DNA of 64,000 nucleotides from Laburnicola sp. R22_1 (Eukaryota > Ascomycota > Dothideomycetes > Pleosporales > Didymosphaeriaceae): assembly GCA_014281115.1 (NCBI GenBank), contig JACONQ010000019.1, forward strand, positions 1,426,001 to 1,490,000. The letters are read 5' to 3'. The notes under the pieces were generated by a model. It was given only the letters and a program-made list of their open reading frames with translations, made no database searches and was not told the DNA's origin. The position numbers and the translations under genes are program-made. The first letter of the stretch is position 1. Each line of letters starts with the position of its first letter. This document shows, one piece after another, positions 10,827 through 22,091 of this stretch.

Positions 10827-11544
10827 ATGCATTTTAGGTTTCTCGATCTGCCAGCGGAGCTGCGTCTCATGGTGTACGATCGGATGCCCAGTAAGGCAAC
10901 CCCTCGGGCATTCTAATAGCAATACTAACACGGCCTGTCGCTCAGTCACGACGCGCCACCATGCGTTCAAAGACCCGTCGCCTGCCCCGACCACCGACGG
11001 AAAAGATTCATTCATGATCTTGGTCACGAAGTCGATGCCAGTAGCCCTACTTGCAACCTGCCGGTTCATCTACAAAGAAGCCTACCCCGCCTTTGAACTG
11101 AAATTGGAGCCTCTGCGCCGCGAACCAACTCGCTTCATCTTGGACTCAGCCAGCCGAAAGACTTTCTACGACATGTACAAAAACGATGCAAAAGAGGTTG
11201 ACCGAACGAACCTGGATCTATTCTTCTGGAGAGTTAGATGCTGCTCACAGCACAACGCGGCTGGGCGCGCGCACCCGCCAATTGATCGTCTCGCAAACTG
11301 CGTCATCACCGTGCGTCCGAACTGCAGTGAGCCGTTCGAAGAATATATTCCCGACGTGGGTCAAGGCGCATGGGGGTGGTGTGTTTATTGGGTCTTTCAG
11401 AGATTCGACGCAGCTGGTCTCGACTACTGCAGCTGGTCAACTTTTCACTTTGACTACGCGGTACTCAACCCGGAGACGCAAACCGTCGTATTTCAGTGCA
11501 AAGCGAGCTGGGAGGAGGAATGGGGAGAAGGCATTACGTATTGA
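10827..11544 (+). CDS. LPxELRLMVY-type (F-box-like) fungal protein, 220 aa
   Basis: Exon 1 (10827-10890) encodes MHFRFLDLPAELRLMVYDRM, the short N-terminal helix pair seen in very many ascomycete proteins related to F-box proteins. Intron 10891-10945 (55 nt) has donor GTAAGG, branch CTAAC and acceptor CTCAG, in phase. Exon 2 (10946-11544) continues with LLATCRFIYKEAYPAFE, the usual second conserved block (a cysteine followed by Arg and a Tyr/Glu helix). The rest is family-unspecific with several Trp residues (WGWCVYWVFQRF). No signal peptide or membrane span. The role is unknown; such proteins are often assumed to be substrate adaptors, but that is not shown here. A 42-bp tandem repeat lies just downstream. 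Confidence 0.75.
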
Positions 11545-11598
11545 TGGGGGTGCCTACGAGGGATGAGCAGGACTTGGAACGTCGAATTAGGGACTATG

Positions 11599-11682
11599 GT
11601 GCAACTTAATTGCTGCATTTCGCGACACTCGATCAGTTGGGTACAACTTGATTGCTACATCTCGCGAACATTGGATCAGTTG
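11599..11682. repeat. 42-bp tandem duplication
   Basis: Two units (from 11599 and from 11641) sharing the words CAACTT-ATTGCT-CAT-TCGCGA and GATCAGTTG with few mismatches. Non-coding, about 55 bp past the stop of the upstream gene. Confidence 0.7.
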
Positions 11683-13323
11683 CGTACAGCTGAGCCTCGT
11701 TGAACTGCAAGCAAGTCTGCATTGGATCTACGCAGCATCTAGACGATGGGTTGGTTGCTATTGGACAATCCGACCGAAACGGGATAGACATCAATTAGGC
11801 ATACCAGGATCTGCGATGCATTTGTACGGAAGCCACGATTGGAGAATTTTGGTATACTGAATTCTAAGCACATCGATCGAGCATGAAAGAATGCCGTCTT
11901 CCACTCATCGATCTATCCACCCCTCACACAATCACAACTTAGTGATGATGGTGTAGGAAATTGCTCTATGGATGATCATGACTATCTCGTGTTATAGAGG
12001 AGAGTCAGAGTCTACATTTTGGCGTTGGCCATCCTCAGTCGCACTAGACTAAGTTGCAGACTGATTGTCGGCTTTTAGTCGTCGTCTACGCGAGGGTAGG
12101 TAGTACGTTGAGAGTCTAATCAGACAATCAACTTTGTAGATATTTCGAGACAGGCAGCTCTTACACGCAATAGTAGAGTCAGAGTCGACGGTATAAACTC
12201 CTCTCGAAACACGACAGCACAAGAAGAATCTCACGAAAGGACTTTAGCTCGGCTCGGCCCACGATTCTCACTACGAACTCATTCCACTATGTAACCGCCG
12301 ACAAATAAAAGTACACTCACAACCAACACATCCATCAAATGAATGCATTTGTACATACCTACTACACACTCCAACCCCAGCCCCAGCCCAACCGCGTACC
12401 GGATCCTCATCCCATCCCACTCTCACTCAAAAGGGATAACCCCCCGAGCCCACCCCTCAAAGACGTACTCGCGCGGTAAACCTCCCCCAACCCCTGTACA
12501 CTTGCCACCTTCCCTCCCAATGGTACCTGTCCCAACTACGATCTCCCCTGCCCCCCCTCCACCGCACGCAAGGACCTCGGCGCCGGCATCCCCTGTCCAC
12601 CTTTGAGCCTACCATATATGACAGGTACTCAAAACACGAAATGTACAATATGGAGAATATTAGAATGACATCGGAATTGGAATTCGGAATTGTGCACAAT
12701 TAACGCATCCTACCGCAAGTAGGTATTCACACCACAAACCCAATTAATTACCTAAGTGGCGACCCAACATCGATGATTGAATACACCGCCAACCAACCTC
12801 GTAACCGCACACCATCATGTGCAAACCCAACGGTAAACGCCGTCCCACGCCCGTGCATCTTCCCAAAGCATCTCTTAAATTATTCCGACCCCACAAACGC
12901 CGCCCTCGCACCTTCCCTCTCGGGCCTCTCCGTCAGCCTCCCCGTAACCCCGCAACCACGCACCCCTGCCCAGCACCCACCGCACCACCCGCCCAGCTCC
13001 CAACCCCAAAGTTAAATCCTTACCCCGCAGCAGCAAACATCCCTTTGGCGTCATGCGCGGCGGCGCGATGCGCGAAACTGGGGTAAGCCGGGGGATCGCC
13101 GCAGGGATGCCGGGGTGCGTATATGAGGCCATCCAGGGCGACCCCAACACCGCGTCGCCAGGTCTGCTCGCGCGCCGAGGTAGCCTGAGGCTTCACATGC
13201 GACGGGGTTTCGGAGCGTTGGCGACATGGGAAGAGGCTCTTGTGGGAGGAGCAAGACGGAGGAATGTACCGATTGTAGTATTGTACAAGGCACGAAGTCT
13301 TGGAGAGGGGGACCGTAGAGAGG

Positions 13324-13329
13324 TATAAA
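13324..13329 (+). promoter_or_regulatory. TATA box of the CFEM gene
   Basis: TATAAA about 115 bp upstream of the ATG at 13445, with no other gene in between. Confidence 0.55.
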
Positions 13330-13444
13330 GATGCTGGCGATGTCCTGCGTTTGAGAGGGCCATCAGCCGACAGACAGCTGTAACTTCATTGCAACAGTCT
13401 TCAGTTTGAGCCCGCAGTCAACGTCTTCGTCACTATTCGTCAAT

Positions 13445-13859
13445 ATGCGCTTCGCACTCCCCGCTCTCGCTCTTCTCGTGTCGGCCGTCGTGGCCATCCC
13501 GGACATCTCTGGTGCTCCTGCTTGCGCTGTCAGTAGACCAGATTCCTTGAATACCCTAGATACTTCCGCGCCCATGCCGTCCTGAACTGCTGCATCGAAG
13601 ACATCTGCTGACATGTTCGCCGTAAACAGCAAACCTGCCTCCTCGATAACGGCGAGGCATCGATGTGCGATCCGGAAAGCACCGAGTTCGACTGCTTCTG
13701 CGCCGACACCGCCTACTTCAACGTGGTCCGGGATTGTGTCCTGGGCAGCTGCAGCTTGACCGATGCTATTGGTGCGTATGGCGATAACCGAGTCGTTGAA
13801 CATATCCTAACAGTTTCGCAGCCACCTTGACCTGGTACAACGGTGTCTGCCCCTCCTAG
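13445..13859 (+). CDS. Secreted mini CFEM-domain protein, 87 aa
   Basis: CFEM domains are fungal eight-cysteine extracellular modules; members bind heme or act at the cell surface or as effectors. Exons are 13445-13528, 13630-13771 and 13822-13859. Intron 1 (101 nt, GTCAGT...CTGAC...ACAG) and intron 2 (50 nt, GTGCGT...CTAAC...GCAG) are both in phase. Residues 1-17 are a signal peptide (MRFALPALALLVSAVVA). After splicing the motif reads PACAQTC, nine residues, MC, then DCFCAD, RDC, GSC and a final GVCPS: eight cysteines with CFEM spacing. The protein ends right after the domain, with no GPI signal or Ser/Thr-rich stalk, so it should be free and secreted. Intron placement decides the domain; without it the reading frame hits a stop. 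Confidence 0.82.
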
Positions 13860-14201
13860 ACGTTGGCATGGCGCGATGGGCAGCACTTGAAGGAGAGGAT
13901 AGGTGGAACACAATGGAACGGAACATCTGTCTGTACTCGGAAGGAGGCGACGTGGTTGACTGTCCTTATTGCCTTGTCCGCTCTGTATAGTAAATAACAG
14001 GCTTGCTCAATCGCAATTGTTACCGTAAAGTGTAAAGTGTACTGTAAAGTGAGAAAGTAGAAGATGGAATTTCGTGAATTCGTATTTCGCCTTCTCGGGC
14101 CGTCGGGCATCGGCAATCTCTCGGCCGGGCTGCGTCGGCCGGCCCATCGCACAAAACCTCTCGTCGAAATAAAACCAAGCCGGTCCCCGTGCGTGCGGCG
14201 C
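13860..14201. other. Convergent intergenic spacer
   Basis: 342 bp between the 3' ends of the CFEM gene (plus) and the bZIP gene (minus). A GTAAAGTGTA-like word is repeated three times near 14023-14050. Nothing else is seen. Confidence 0.5.
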
Positions 14202-15111
14202 TCAATGCCTCTCTTTCGAATTCTCCGTAGTCTTGACCAGTAAAGCCCTATCTTCCGCACTCATATTGTCGATTTTCTCGACAAGCAGCTTCTTCAGGAA
14301 GGCATTCTCTCTCTTCAACCCTTCCACTTCTCCTTCTAGTCGCTTGTTCTTTTCTTGGATTTCCCGCGTCTGTTCCATCATCTGCTGTTCGCGTTGCTTC
14401 TTCTTTTGTCGAAATCGCGCCGAGGCGGCCTGGTTGCGCTTGCGCTTGTCCTCTTCGGTGTCGGCAAGGATGGGATCCTCACTGGGGGCCGACGACGCAG
14501 TGCTGTCGGGATAGGGCGTGGAAAAAGCAGTACCGTTGTACTGTGGCTGAAGAGGTGAAATGGGCACTAGATCATCGAAATGGGGCCCGCCATGGTCGTG
14601 ATAATGGGGGAACGTGTAGCCGTTCATGGGGCCGTCGAGTGGCGGGTACTGCGGGCCTGCTCCTCCGCATCAGCGTTGTGCTTCCCATCAAACCCAGGTG
14701 GGGGTTGGAGAGTAGTTTCGTGGGCTAGGGGGCGCATCGAGGGGAAACAAGTTGAGTTGTGGCATCTGGAGATGGCCGGTCACGTGGAATTGCGTGCCAA
14801 CTAGCGGTGTGGCATCATGGCGAAGCGCGCACCCGGGTCGCAACGCTGCAAGGCCTGGAGGAGCTGCCGGCGGTGGTATGGCGACAGGACGGCCAATTGG
14901 GAAAATTTGTGATGTAAAAGGATACAACAAGATGGCAACGAAGGGAAGACGACGGCTACATACCTGCCAGGACCTCGCTGACAGACATCGTGTGCAACGG
15001 GTAGCTGAAACCGACGCTCGCAAAAGGCTCATCCGGGGATGACAGCGGCGATTGCGCATGCAAGGCGGTATGGAGATAGTAATCCTGGCTGCGCAACCAT
15101 TCGAAATCCAT
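14202..15111 (-). CDS. bZIP transcription factor (CYS-3/MetR-like)
   Basis: Nuclear DNA-binding regulator. The last exon (14202 to about 14650) contains a complete bZIP: basic region RKRNQAASARFRQKKK with the N-x7-R signature, then heptad leucines through LEGEVEGLKRENAFLKKLL. A short tail ends SKERH. The upstream exon (14964-15111) encodes MDFEWLRSQDYYLHTALHAQ and ends at a GTATGT donor; 14864-14963 is a likely 100-nt intron. A middle Pro-rich exon (from 14863, VTGHLQMPQLNLFPLDAPP) is in the same frame as the bZIP exon but is separated from it by two stops within about 45 bp. A short GTTTGA...CGCAG intron there is possible but not convincing. The 5' end is also uncertain: the coding-like frame continues upstream of 15111. 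The bZIP sequence is closest, from memory, to sulfur regulators of the CYS-3 type. Confidence 0.78.
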
Positions 15112-16796
15112 GATGTCGGGTCCGACCGGCGGCGCGAATGCGTCAAGTCCAAGCGAACTCGGCCTCGCAAATTCGGCGGCGGAAGGTCGGCTCTCCAGGT
15201 GGTTGCAAAGGGTAGAGTTGCGGCATACCCTTCCATCAGCCTCAGTTGCGCGGGCATGCGGCACACGGCGTGCGAGTTATAGTTGCCGTCGGTAGTCGGT
15301 GGTAGAGCTTGCGATAGTCGGACGATGCAGCTTGGTGGTGGAGTTTGCAGGGTCGAGGATTTGGCGAGCGATGCGACGATCCTGCAGGAGGGCCGCCCTA
15401 TAAGAAGGACTTTTGGTCACCTCTGAATACTGCTCGATATAGCCCGCGTTCCCCACACTCGTCGCAGCGGCCCTGCTCATCCCCCGTCAGCCAGCGGGAA
15501 GTGGACATGGCACCAAAGTTCCAACTCGGCTGCTTTTCAGCCAAGACATGTCACCAACCCGTGTTCTGCGACGGTACCCATCGTGTCACCATGTTACTGC
15601 TCCTCACTTGAACCAGATGTTGTTCTTCTTCCATCTCTTCATCGTCAAGCATGCGATGTAGAATGCCGTGGTGCTGGGACAACCCCCACGCCGACGTCGC
15701 GATACGTAAAAGCTTGCATTTGCCCGACGAGTTGTTTCCCTGCGGCGTAGCCTCTCCATTCACGTAACCCTGCTCTCAAGGCTGATCGCACGCCCTGTGT
15801 CCGTCTCATGTCCTTTGAGATGGCAGGCTGCGCAGCATCGACACCAGCTTCGTTGAAGCGTCGCCCTGCCCACAACACGATTGGTAGTCTGTTTCAGTTC
15901 GCGGCCCTGGCATTATATGAGTATTCCACGAGATACTGATGATAGAGCCATCTTGCAAGTCGCATTGTCCATGTGATTGTTGCGACATTGCGACGTCAGG
16001 TAGTCTTACTCGACAGTGTAGAACGCACATATGCTAGGCCATGCATACGGAGACTGGAAGGGGTTCTGTTGCTGCTGAACGAGCTTCGAATAGGCGCCAT
16101 GTAGGACAGTTGGAAGAGTACCGCTGTGGAAACTCCGCACCTCCATGTCGCGCCCGACGCTGCTTCCTGATACGTACATTTTGAGGCAGGCACGTCGCGA
16201 CCCACCCAAGCACGCCATTTCTAATCTTTCACTCACCATGCTGACTCCTTCCCTTGGGCCAAATCGACATATTCACCAAATACAAAGATTGCATTTGCTA
16301 CAACTCGGCTCTACATTCAGCCATCTTCTGCCGCCAGTTCATTATGGCAATTCTCGGTCGGCGCCGACCGCCTGCGTTGTTGCCGCATCCCACTCCCTAA
16401 CTCCCGATGAACGTGGAAAAGAGCCTGATATGTTTAGTCTGACGAGGAGGGCATATTCGACGACAGAAACTCTTTGAATGGACATGTTTGTAAACAGCGA
16501 AGTGGCACGTTCTAGTGTTTACTGAAGGATGCCTTTGGCCAGCCTTCGACCAAGTCACATGCGACATTGTACAGAATCACATCTGCTACATGAAATTTCT
16601 GAACAGGAAGCCTTCCACAATGTCGAACTTTGTGAGACAGATGGTAAGACATTGTTCGCGCACATACCTAACTCTCCGTGCTCATACAAAGGCTGCACCT
16701 TCACCAAGTTCTAAAACTTCATACAAATCCAGTCAACAGTCGTAAACAGCGACAACAGCTCATCAATCCCTCAATATAGCAACGAACAGCTTCCAC
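15112..16796. other. Intergenic with an unproven minus-strand frame
   Basis: 1.7 kb. The first 150 bp may be the 5' end of the bZIP gene. A minus frame from 16239 (MVSERLEMACLGG...) runs about 76 codons to a GTAAGA donor-like site near 16015 and could continue after a 50-nt intron for about 20 codons. No family is recognised, and its own ATG sits inside a GTGAGT donor-like word, so I leave it uncalled. No repeats or RNA genes are seen. Confidence 0.4.
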
Positions 16797-17786
16797 ATGG
16801 AGACCACTACTCACTACGCCACACTCGGCCTGACTCAGACTGCTGATCTCGCAGTCATTCGCGCGGCCTACAAAGCATTGGTGTTGATTCACCATCCAGA
16901 CAAGACCATTCATCTTAGTGCTAAAGACCGGGCCGAGCACTCTGCCATCTTCCGGGACGTCCAGGCAGCTTGGGATGTCTTGGGCAACCCGTCAATGAAG
17001 TTCGCCTATGACCGCGAGCTCGAGCGCCACGGGAACCGCGTCGCTGCGCAACGCTCGGCTTTCCATCACTCATCCACGGGCGCACATAGGCCTACTAGGC
17101 CTACTAGACCATCGCGGCGTCCGAGCACGTCCCCTCTGACGACACCGGAACAGAAGCGCGCCTTGAAGGCGAAGGTGGAGCTGGAGCTTGCGTACCTACG
17201 CGAGCAGCGGGCGAAGCGCGATCTTGAAGACTCGAAGTTGGACCTCGATGGCTTGAAATTCATGCTCAAGACTTGGACTGAGATGGCTGGGGAGTACAAC
17301 GATGATGCGCTTGGTGAGGGGTTCATGCGAGCACACTGTGCCATCCTGATGCAAGTATATCAAGCAAAGATCGCTCAGCGCGAGCGCGAGCATGAAGATT
17401 GGCTCGACGGTATGTCGAGGCCAAAGAAACCTGCGGCGAAGGCGACACGTCCTGCCACTTCAAGCTCGACTAGGACACGGCCCGCCGCTTCTTCGTCCCA
17501 TAAGCCATCCGTACCTTGTCCGTCACAAACTTTCGCGGAGAAGAAGGCACGCCAGGAAGCCGCCAAGCGAGCCTCTCTTGACGCAAAGGCTGCCGCTGTG
17601 CGTGCCGAAAAGGAGAAGCAGAAAGCTAGAACTGAGGCACAGGCACGTCGCGAGGCTGACCGCATTGCTCGTGTCCGCGCCAAAGCTGGTGCTCCTCCGT
17701 TGAGCAAGTTCGGTGATGGAGGCAATTCAGACGAAGAAGACACTTCTCCGCTGCTGCCTGGAGATCCGCGCAGCATCTGGCGCTGA
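16797..17786 (+). CDS. J-domain (DnaJ/Hsp40) protein, 329 aa
   Basis: Co-chaperone that stimulates Hsp70 ATPase through its J-domain. Single exon. The J-domain occupies residues 6-75: helix II ends in IHHPDK with the essential HPD at 33-35, and helix III is AIFRDVQAAWDVLGNP, followed by YDREL. There is no G/F-rich or zinc-finger region, so it is a class C (type III) J-protein. Residues 125-165 and 240-300 are charged, Ala/Lys/Glu/Arg-rich coiled coil (KARQEAAKRASLDAKAAAV). The C-terminus is acidic and ends GDPRSIWR. No signal peptide. The middle 90-110 segment contains a PTRPTRPSRRPS repeat. Client unknown. Confidence 0.88.
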   Translation: METTTHYATLGLTQTADLAVIRAAYKALVLIHHPDKTIHLSAKDRAEHSAIFRDVQAAWDVLGNPSMKFAYDRELERHGNRVAAQRSAFHHSSTGAHRPTRPTRPSRRPSTSPLTTPEQKRALKAKVELELAYLREQRAKRDLEDSKLDLDGLKFMLKTWTEMAGEYNDDALGEGFMRAHCAILMQVYQAKIAQREREHEDWLDGMSRPKKPAAKATRPATSSSTRTRPAASSSHKPSVPCPSQTFAEKKARQEAAKRASLDAKAAAVRAEKEKQKARTEAQARREADRIARVRAKAGAPPLSKFGDGGNSDEEDTSPLLPGDPRSIWR

Positions 17787-18454
17787 GCACGCATCGTTTG
17801 CGGAGTGGAGGAAGTGTGCAACCCACAATGTGGAGAAAGACCGGAGCTTTCTCGCGTACCGTCTGAGTCCTCTTCGTATTTTCTCGCTGAGCGACGTTTT
17901 TGCCCTTGCTGCTTAGACAGTAATTGATTAGTATAACAAACAATTGAGACGATGATGTTTTGACTAAACAATGGGATGGAAGTTGCTTGTGTGATAGATA
18001 TGGTACCAGGACAAAGGCGAAGATGTGTTACTGAAGATGGGTCATAGGAGAGCTAAATATCCTCAACTTCTATCCCAAGCGTGCTGATTAGATAGCGATT
18101 GATTGATATGACGAACAATTGAGATGATATTTGTTGTCTAAATGATAGAGTGGAAGTTGCTGGTGTGGTAGATATGGTACTAGGACAAAGGCGAAGAAGC
18201 TTGTATTACTGAAGATGGCTAATAAAAGAGGTAAAGATACTCAACTTTCGTCCCAAGTGCGACTGCATATTCAGCCTTGGAGCCCTGGAGCGCGAGACCA
18301 CGGGTGAAACAATTTCACGTGCGCGGGCCGACGCGGAAGGCGCGCTAAACAGATTACGTCATCGCCAAGGACGTCCCTCGCGTCGAAAAAGCTCCACCTC
18401 CACCTCCACCACTCGCAGCCTGAACGCTGCCACGCCTCAACCATTAATCGAACC
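17787..18454. other. Intergenic carrying a 175-bp tandem duplication
   Basis: Holds the 3' flank of the J-protein gene, the duplication listed separately, and about 200 bp of promoter for the next gene. No other feature is seen. Confidence 0.6.
17917..18257. repeat. Tandem duplication, two units of ~165 bp at ~175-bp period
   Basis: Unit 1 is 17917-18079, unit 2 is 18092-18257. Shared blocks include ACAATTGAGA, TGGAAGTTGCT, AGATATGGTAC, AGGACAAAGGCGAAGA and TATCCCAAG/CGTCCCAAG. Identity looks about 80% by eye, with substitutions scattered, so the duplication is old. Non-coding. Confidence 0.8.
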
Positions 18455-20178
18455 ATGGCGCAACCGAAGATGCCAGGAATCCTTTCGCTGCCGCCTGAGC
18501 TGCTGCTGCAGATCGCACGTCATTTGCGGGCTCGTGTGTCTTGCTTCGAGTTGGTATGTAAACAGCACATGCAACTGCCGTACCTATGCACAGTAGCTTA
18601 GAATTATACTGTCAATGTCCTAGGTCCTGCGAAAGCTTCGGGTGCTTCTGTTAACAGTTCCTTTAGGTACATCTCAGCAACTTATGTCTCGTCTCAAAGA
18701 AACTGTATCCTGTCGCCCAAGAAGAGCTTTACGCTGGCGCTATCCTTCCTAGCTCTTGTGGCTGTCATCCAACTGTAAATGCTGCTCTCAAGCTACTACG
18801 TACGCTACTCGAACGCCCAGTGCTAGCAGTCAATATCAAAGCACTTCGACTCTCGGTTGTGCGACGTAGTGTTGGGAAGCTCTGCACAGAGAAAGGATTC
18901 GACCTCCAGTCCTTGCGTCGGGCTTGTCTGGCCGAGCTCACCAAATTCGGCTACGAAGAATGGCACCCCTGGTGTGCCTCGTTGAAAAACGACCTCGAAT
19001 CTGCTTATGGCGGCGTACTGCTCTGCATACTTCCTAATTTGGACGATCTACAATTTACCGTCAAAGACCACCACCATAGAGCTCCTAGCATGCACCCTGT
19101 TACAGCTTTCTTCGGCACATCCATTCCACCTGACGCGATGGTCACCGCAATGAAACCGCTCCAAAAGCTGTGTGTGCTTGACGCAACGCTCCTCCAATCT
19201 ATGAGCTTTGAGAACCTCAACATTCTGCAGTTCCAGCTCATCGATGCCTCCTCTCTTCTAGAGTTAAATGGCCCAAACACATTCCGGGGTACGACACAGT
19301 TATCACAGCTATGGTGCGGCATTCCTGTGCAATTCTTAGATGAGGAGTACATGGATGGCATTCAAGTTGGCTTCCGTGATCTCATTGACGCTTTCGGATG
19401 CCACACACTGTCTACTTTGAAGCTCAGGATTGTCAACCTCGGATACTGCTTCCTTCAAGACCCCACTTTCAATATCGAGTACCTCATGGACCAGCTTTCA
19501 TGTGTCGAATCAACACTAAAATCTCTGGAAATCGACCTGAATCTCGACGACGAGAGCGATAGCTGGGCCTGGGTACTCAGCCACTGCGAAAATCCGCCAG
19601 AGTCGCTCGAAAACTTTGCCAATCTTGAGAGACTGACTATCCCCTATGATTTTCTCGATCGCAACTTATCCCGGCATACCGTTACCGTACGTCCGCAGAA
19701 CTTACCCCAGAAACTTCGCCGTCTCGAAGTCGTTTCACCTAACCGAGAATTCATTGATTGGGCGTCAGCTATTCCGGAGACACCACATGTTCTTCCGCAC
19801 CTACGTACCATGGTCCTAACATGTCGAGATGGTGTGGGCACCCCAGCTTACCAATTCTCGAGAAAGGTCAATCCACTGTTCCCGAAACTTCTCAAGGACT
19901 GCGATATAGAAACATATGTTTCTGATTTGGATGCTAATACGTCGAAGAGCCTGGTGGACCTCTACAAAACTTCTCCACTATTAAGCGATGACGAGGACGA
20001 GTGGATGGACTTTGAGGACGATGATGACGAGGACGATGATGAGGACGACGGCGAAGATGACAACGATGGCGATTCAGATGATGACAGTGATGACGAAATG
20101 CCGGACCTCGAATCTCCCGGACCTTCAATCGGTACTTCAATCCTTTCTGACAGTCCGCTTGTGGATGATATGGACTAG
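18455..20178 (+). CDS. F-box-like protein with acidic C-terminal tail, 536 aa
   Basis: Exon 1 (18455-18553) encodes MAQPKMPGILSLPPELLLQIARHL, an F-box-type N-terminus. Intron 18554-18666 (113 nt, GTATGT...TTTAG) is in phase. Exon 2 (18667-20178) begins VHLSNLCLVSKKLYPVAQEELY, completing the F-box-like helical block. The middle has loosely spaced leucine-rich segments (LNILQFQLIDASSLLELNG, LKSLEIDLNLDD, LERLTIPYDFLD) like degenerate leucine-rich repeats of fungal F-box proteins. Residues from about 470 are a run of Asp/Glu, probably disordered. The expected role is a substrate-recognition subunit of an SCF-type ubiquitin ligase; that is family inference only. Confidence 0.8.
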
Positions 20179-21450
20179 GAATGGAGTAGTCAGGCAAGGC
20201 AAAATATGGCTCGGCCTGTGCGAGAGCTCATATTCATGGCGTCACTCCGAATGGCGCTCTAGAGGTGATGAGGCGTGTCATGCGAATTGGTCCTGATGGC
20301 TGCTTGGGGATTTTATCCCCGCAACACTTATTTCGTGTTTATGTTAGATGATGGCGATAAGTAAGATTCATGAATTAAGGAATGATGTTATCGAGATGGT
20401 ATTCTGAATCCAAAAGCCCATGTCAGAAGCTGGCATGCTGAAACTTGAGGTACTATTTAGCACGTTCACTATTTAAGATTGCACTGTCGTGTAAGATTCG
20501 TGGATGATAGTCGCGAGCTAGTCTAGGGGAAACGTGTCTACACTGCGTCGCTATTGGTCCTTGTCGTCGTTATTATGTAGTGTAAGTGTAACTTGAATGC
20601 TTGCACGTCGGGTCTGCAAGATTAAGGGGCGTGTTGGGGATATCCGGGGTGCCACGGACAAGATAGATCTGCCAAGTTAGATAACGAGGTCCGTACTTGC
20701 ACGCTGCATGTGACGAATTGCTGTTTTAAGAAGAAGTACATGTACGAAGGTGTGGAGATTAAAAATCTAGCATTTGCCAGTCGATGGTAGGTTCGGATTG
20801 TGCAGAAGATGCGTGTGATGATTTCCCACTCTTGGGGTGTCTTAGTTGACAGGTATTAGGACAAGTCTAGTGCTTACTCTAGGAATAAGTAAATGGCGGT
20901 TCGTGTATGTGGTTGTGCAGGGGGGTTATCACGGTGGGCGTGGCATCGTAACCACGTATTTTCTGCTCCAGTGACATGGTGAGGCCGGGCGGATGACTAT
21001 GGATGCACATGGTTATGGTCATGTTTTGCACTTGCTCGAATCAGGGTAATGCCCGATGACGTTTGGTCTGAAGAAACTCGGCGTCGTAGTTGGAACCTAA
21101 AATAGTGCCAGTCACCAACCATCGAGTACCAGACGTCACAATACCCACCCTCACCACCCACCCCTTTCCAAAATCCAAAATCACAACCACAGTCCCCATC
21201 CCATCCCATCCCTCTCCACGCCTCGGCTCCCCTTCCCAATCTTATCATCCCGTATACCTCGCCTACCCACACCCCCAACCAGCCAATCACACACCACCCA
21301 CCTGCACACTAGACTCGTGACAAAACGCCACCCTCGGGTTCAACGCCGTCACTTCCGTCCTCCACGAGCAGCTCTCCGCGTGCGCCTTACGACCAGAAAA
21401 TTAACTTCACCAGGGCATATGCGAGATTTATCGAATTCGCGGGATCTTTG
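20179..21450. other. Intergenic, no supported gene
   Basis: 1.27 kb between the F-box gene and the inverted-repeat element. Composition is normal. Frames at 20997-21320 are Trp/Gly- or Pro/His-biased and overlap each other on both strands. No feature is supported. Confidence 0.5.
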
Positions 21451-22091
21451 CGGTGAGACTACATGGCACGTCTGCTGCGCAGCGCGCATCCCTAACTGTA
21501 TACAGTTAGATCTTGGAGATGCCCTGGTAGGTGGGATTTGCACGTAAAATAACATTATTATTAGCTATTTTATTTATTAGATACTTACTATATAATTATA
21601 CAGTGTTGCTATTGTTACTGCTACTAACAACAATAGTTGTTGCTGCTGCTAACAACAATAGGTGATGGAGGTCTTCGATGCAGACCCGTTGAGTACTTTG
21701 TTGAGTTTTACGCAGTGCACAGTTTGAAGTTGACGATTGTCGCGTCATTCTTCGGCTCCCCACTGTGGCTGATCCCAATCGCGCCTTTTTTTTTTTACGT
21801 ACTTTGGCTGTTGAACCTTGGTTGTGCTTGTTGTTAAGTCTTATAATCTGTAAAAGGTTAGGTCGACTATAAACTGATATGAATGAATGAATGAAAATAG
21901 GTGATGGTGTTGAAATACGTGCGCAGATTGCATTAAATTAAGGATAACACTACAAAAAGGCAGCGCGCGCATTACTTAGTAATTAGAAATAGGTTATTAA
22001 ATATACACTATACACACAAATTTGGGTAAGTAAGCCATTCTCTAAGCCCTAGCTGTATACAGTTAGGGATGCGCGCCATGTAGTCTCGCCG
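21451..22091. mobile_element. Non-autonomous TIR element (MITE-like), 641 bp, candidate hAT type
   Basis: The left end from 21451 (CGGTGAGACTACATGG, later CGCGCATCCCTAACTG) is mirrored at the right end up to 22091 (ending GCGCGCCATGTAGTCTCGCCG). The left copy has 16 extra bases (about 21467-21482). Each arm also contains an 18-bp palindrome, CTAACTGTATACAGTTAG, with one mismatch in the right copy. The flanks are GATCTTTG (21443-21450) and GATTTTTG (22092-22099): an 8-bp target duplication with one C/T difference. The interior is AT-rich with CAACAATAG-type repeats and a T-run, and no transposase. An 8-bp duplication suggests hAT mobilisation; that is inference. It sits about 380 bp before the galactose oxidase start. 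Confidence 0.75.

Larger units (their letters stand above)
11545..13444. other. Intergenic, no supported gene
   Basis: 1.9 kb. It contains a 42-bp tandem duplication (11599-11682), Pro-rich C-tracts near 12350-12600 and 12900-13000 that yield P/H/T-rich frames on several strands, and the CFEM gene promoter at its right end. The 89-codon frame at 12817-13086 begins with ATG but is only Pro/Arg low complexity; not called. Confidence 0.45.
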
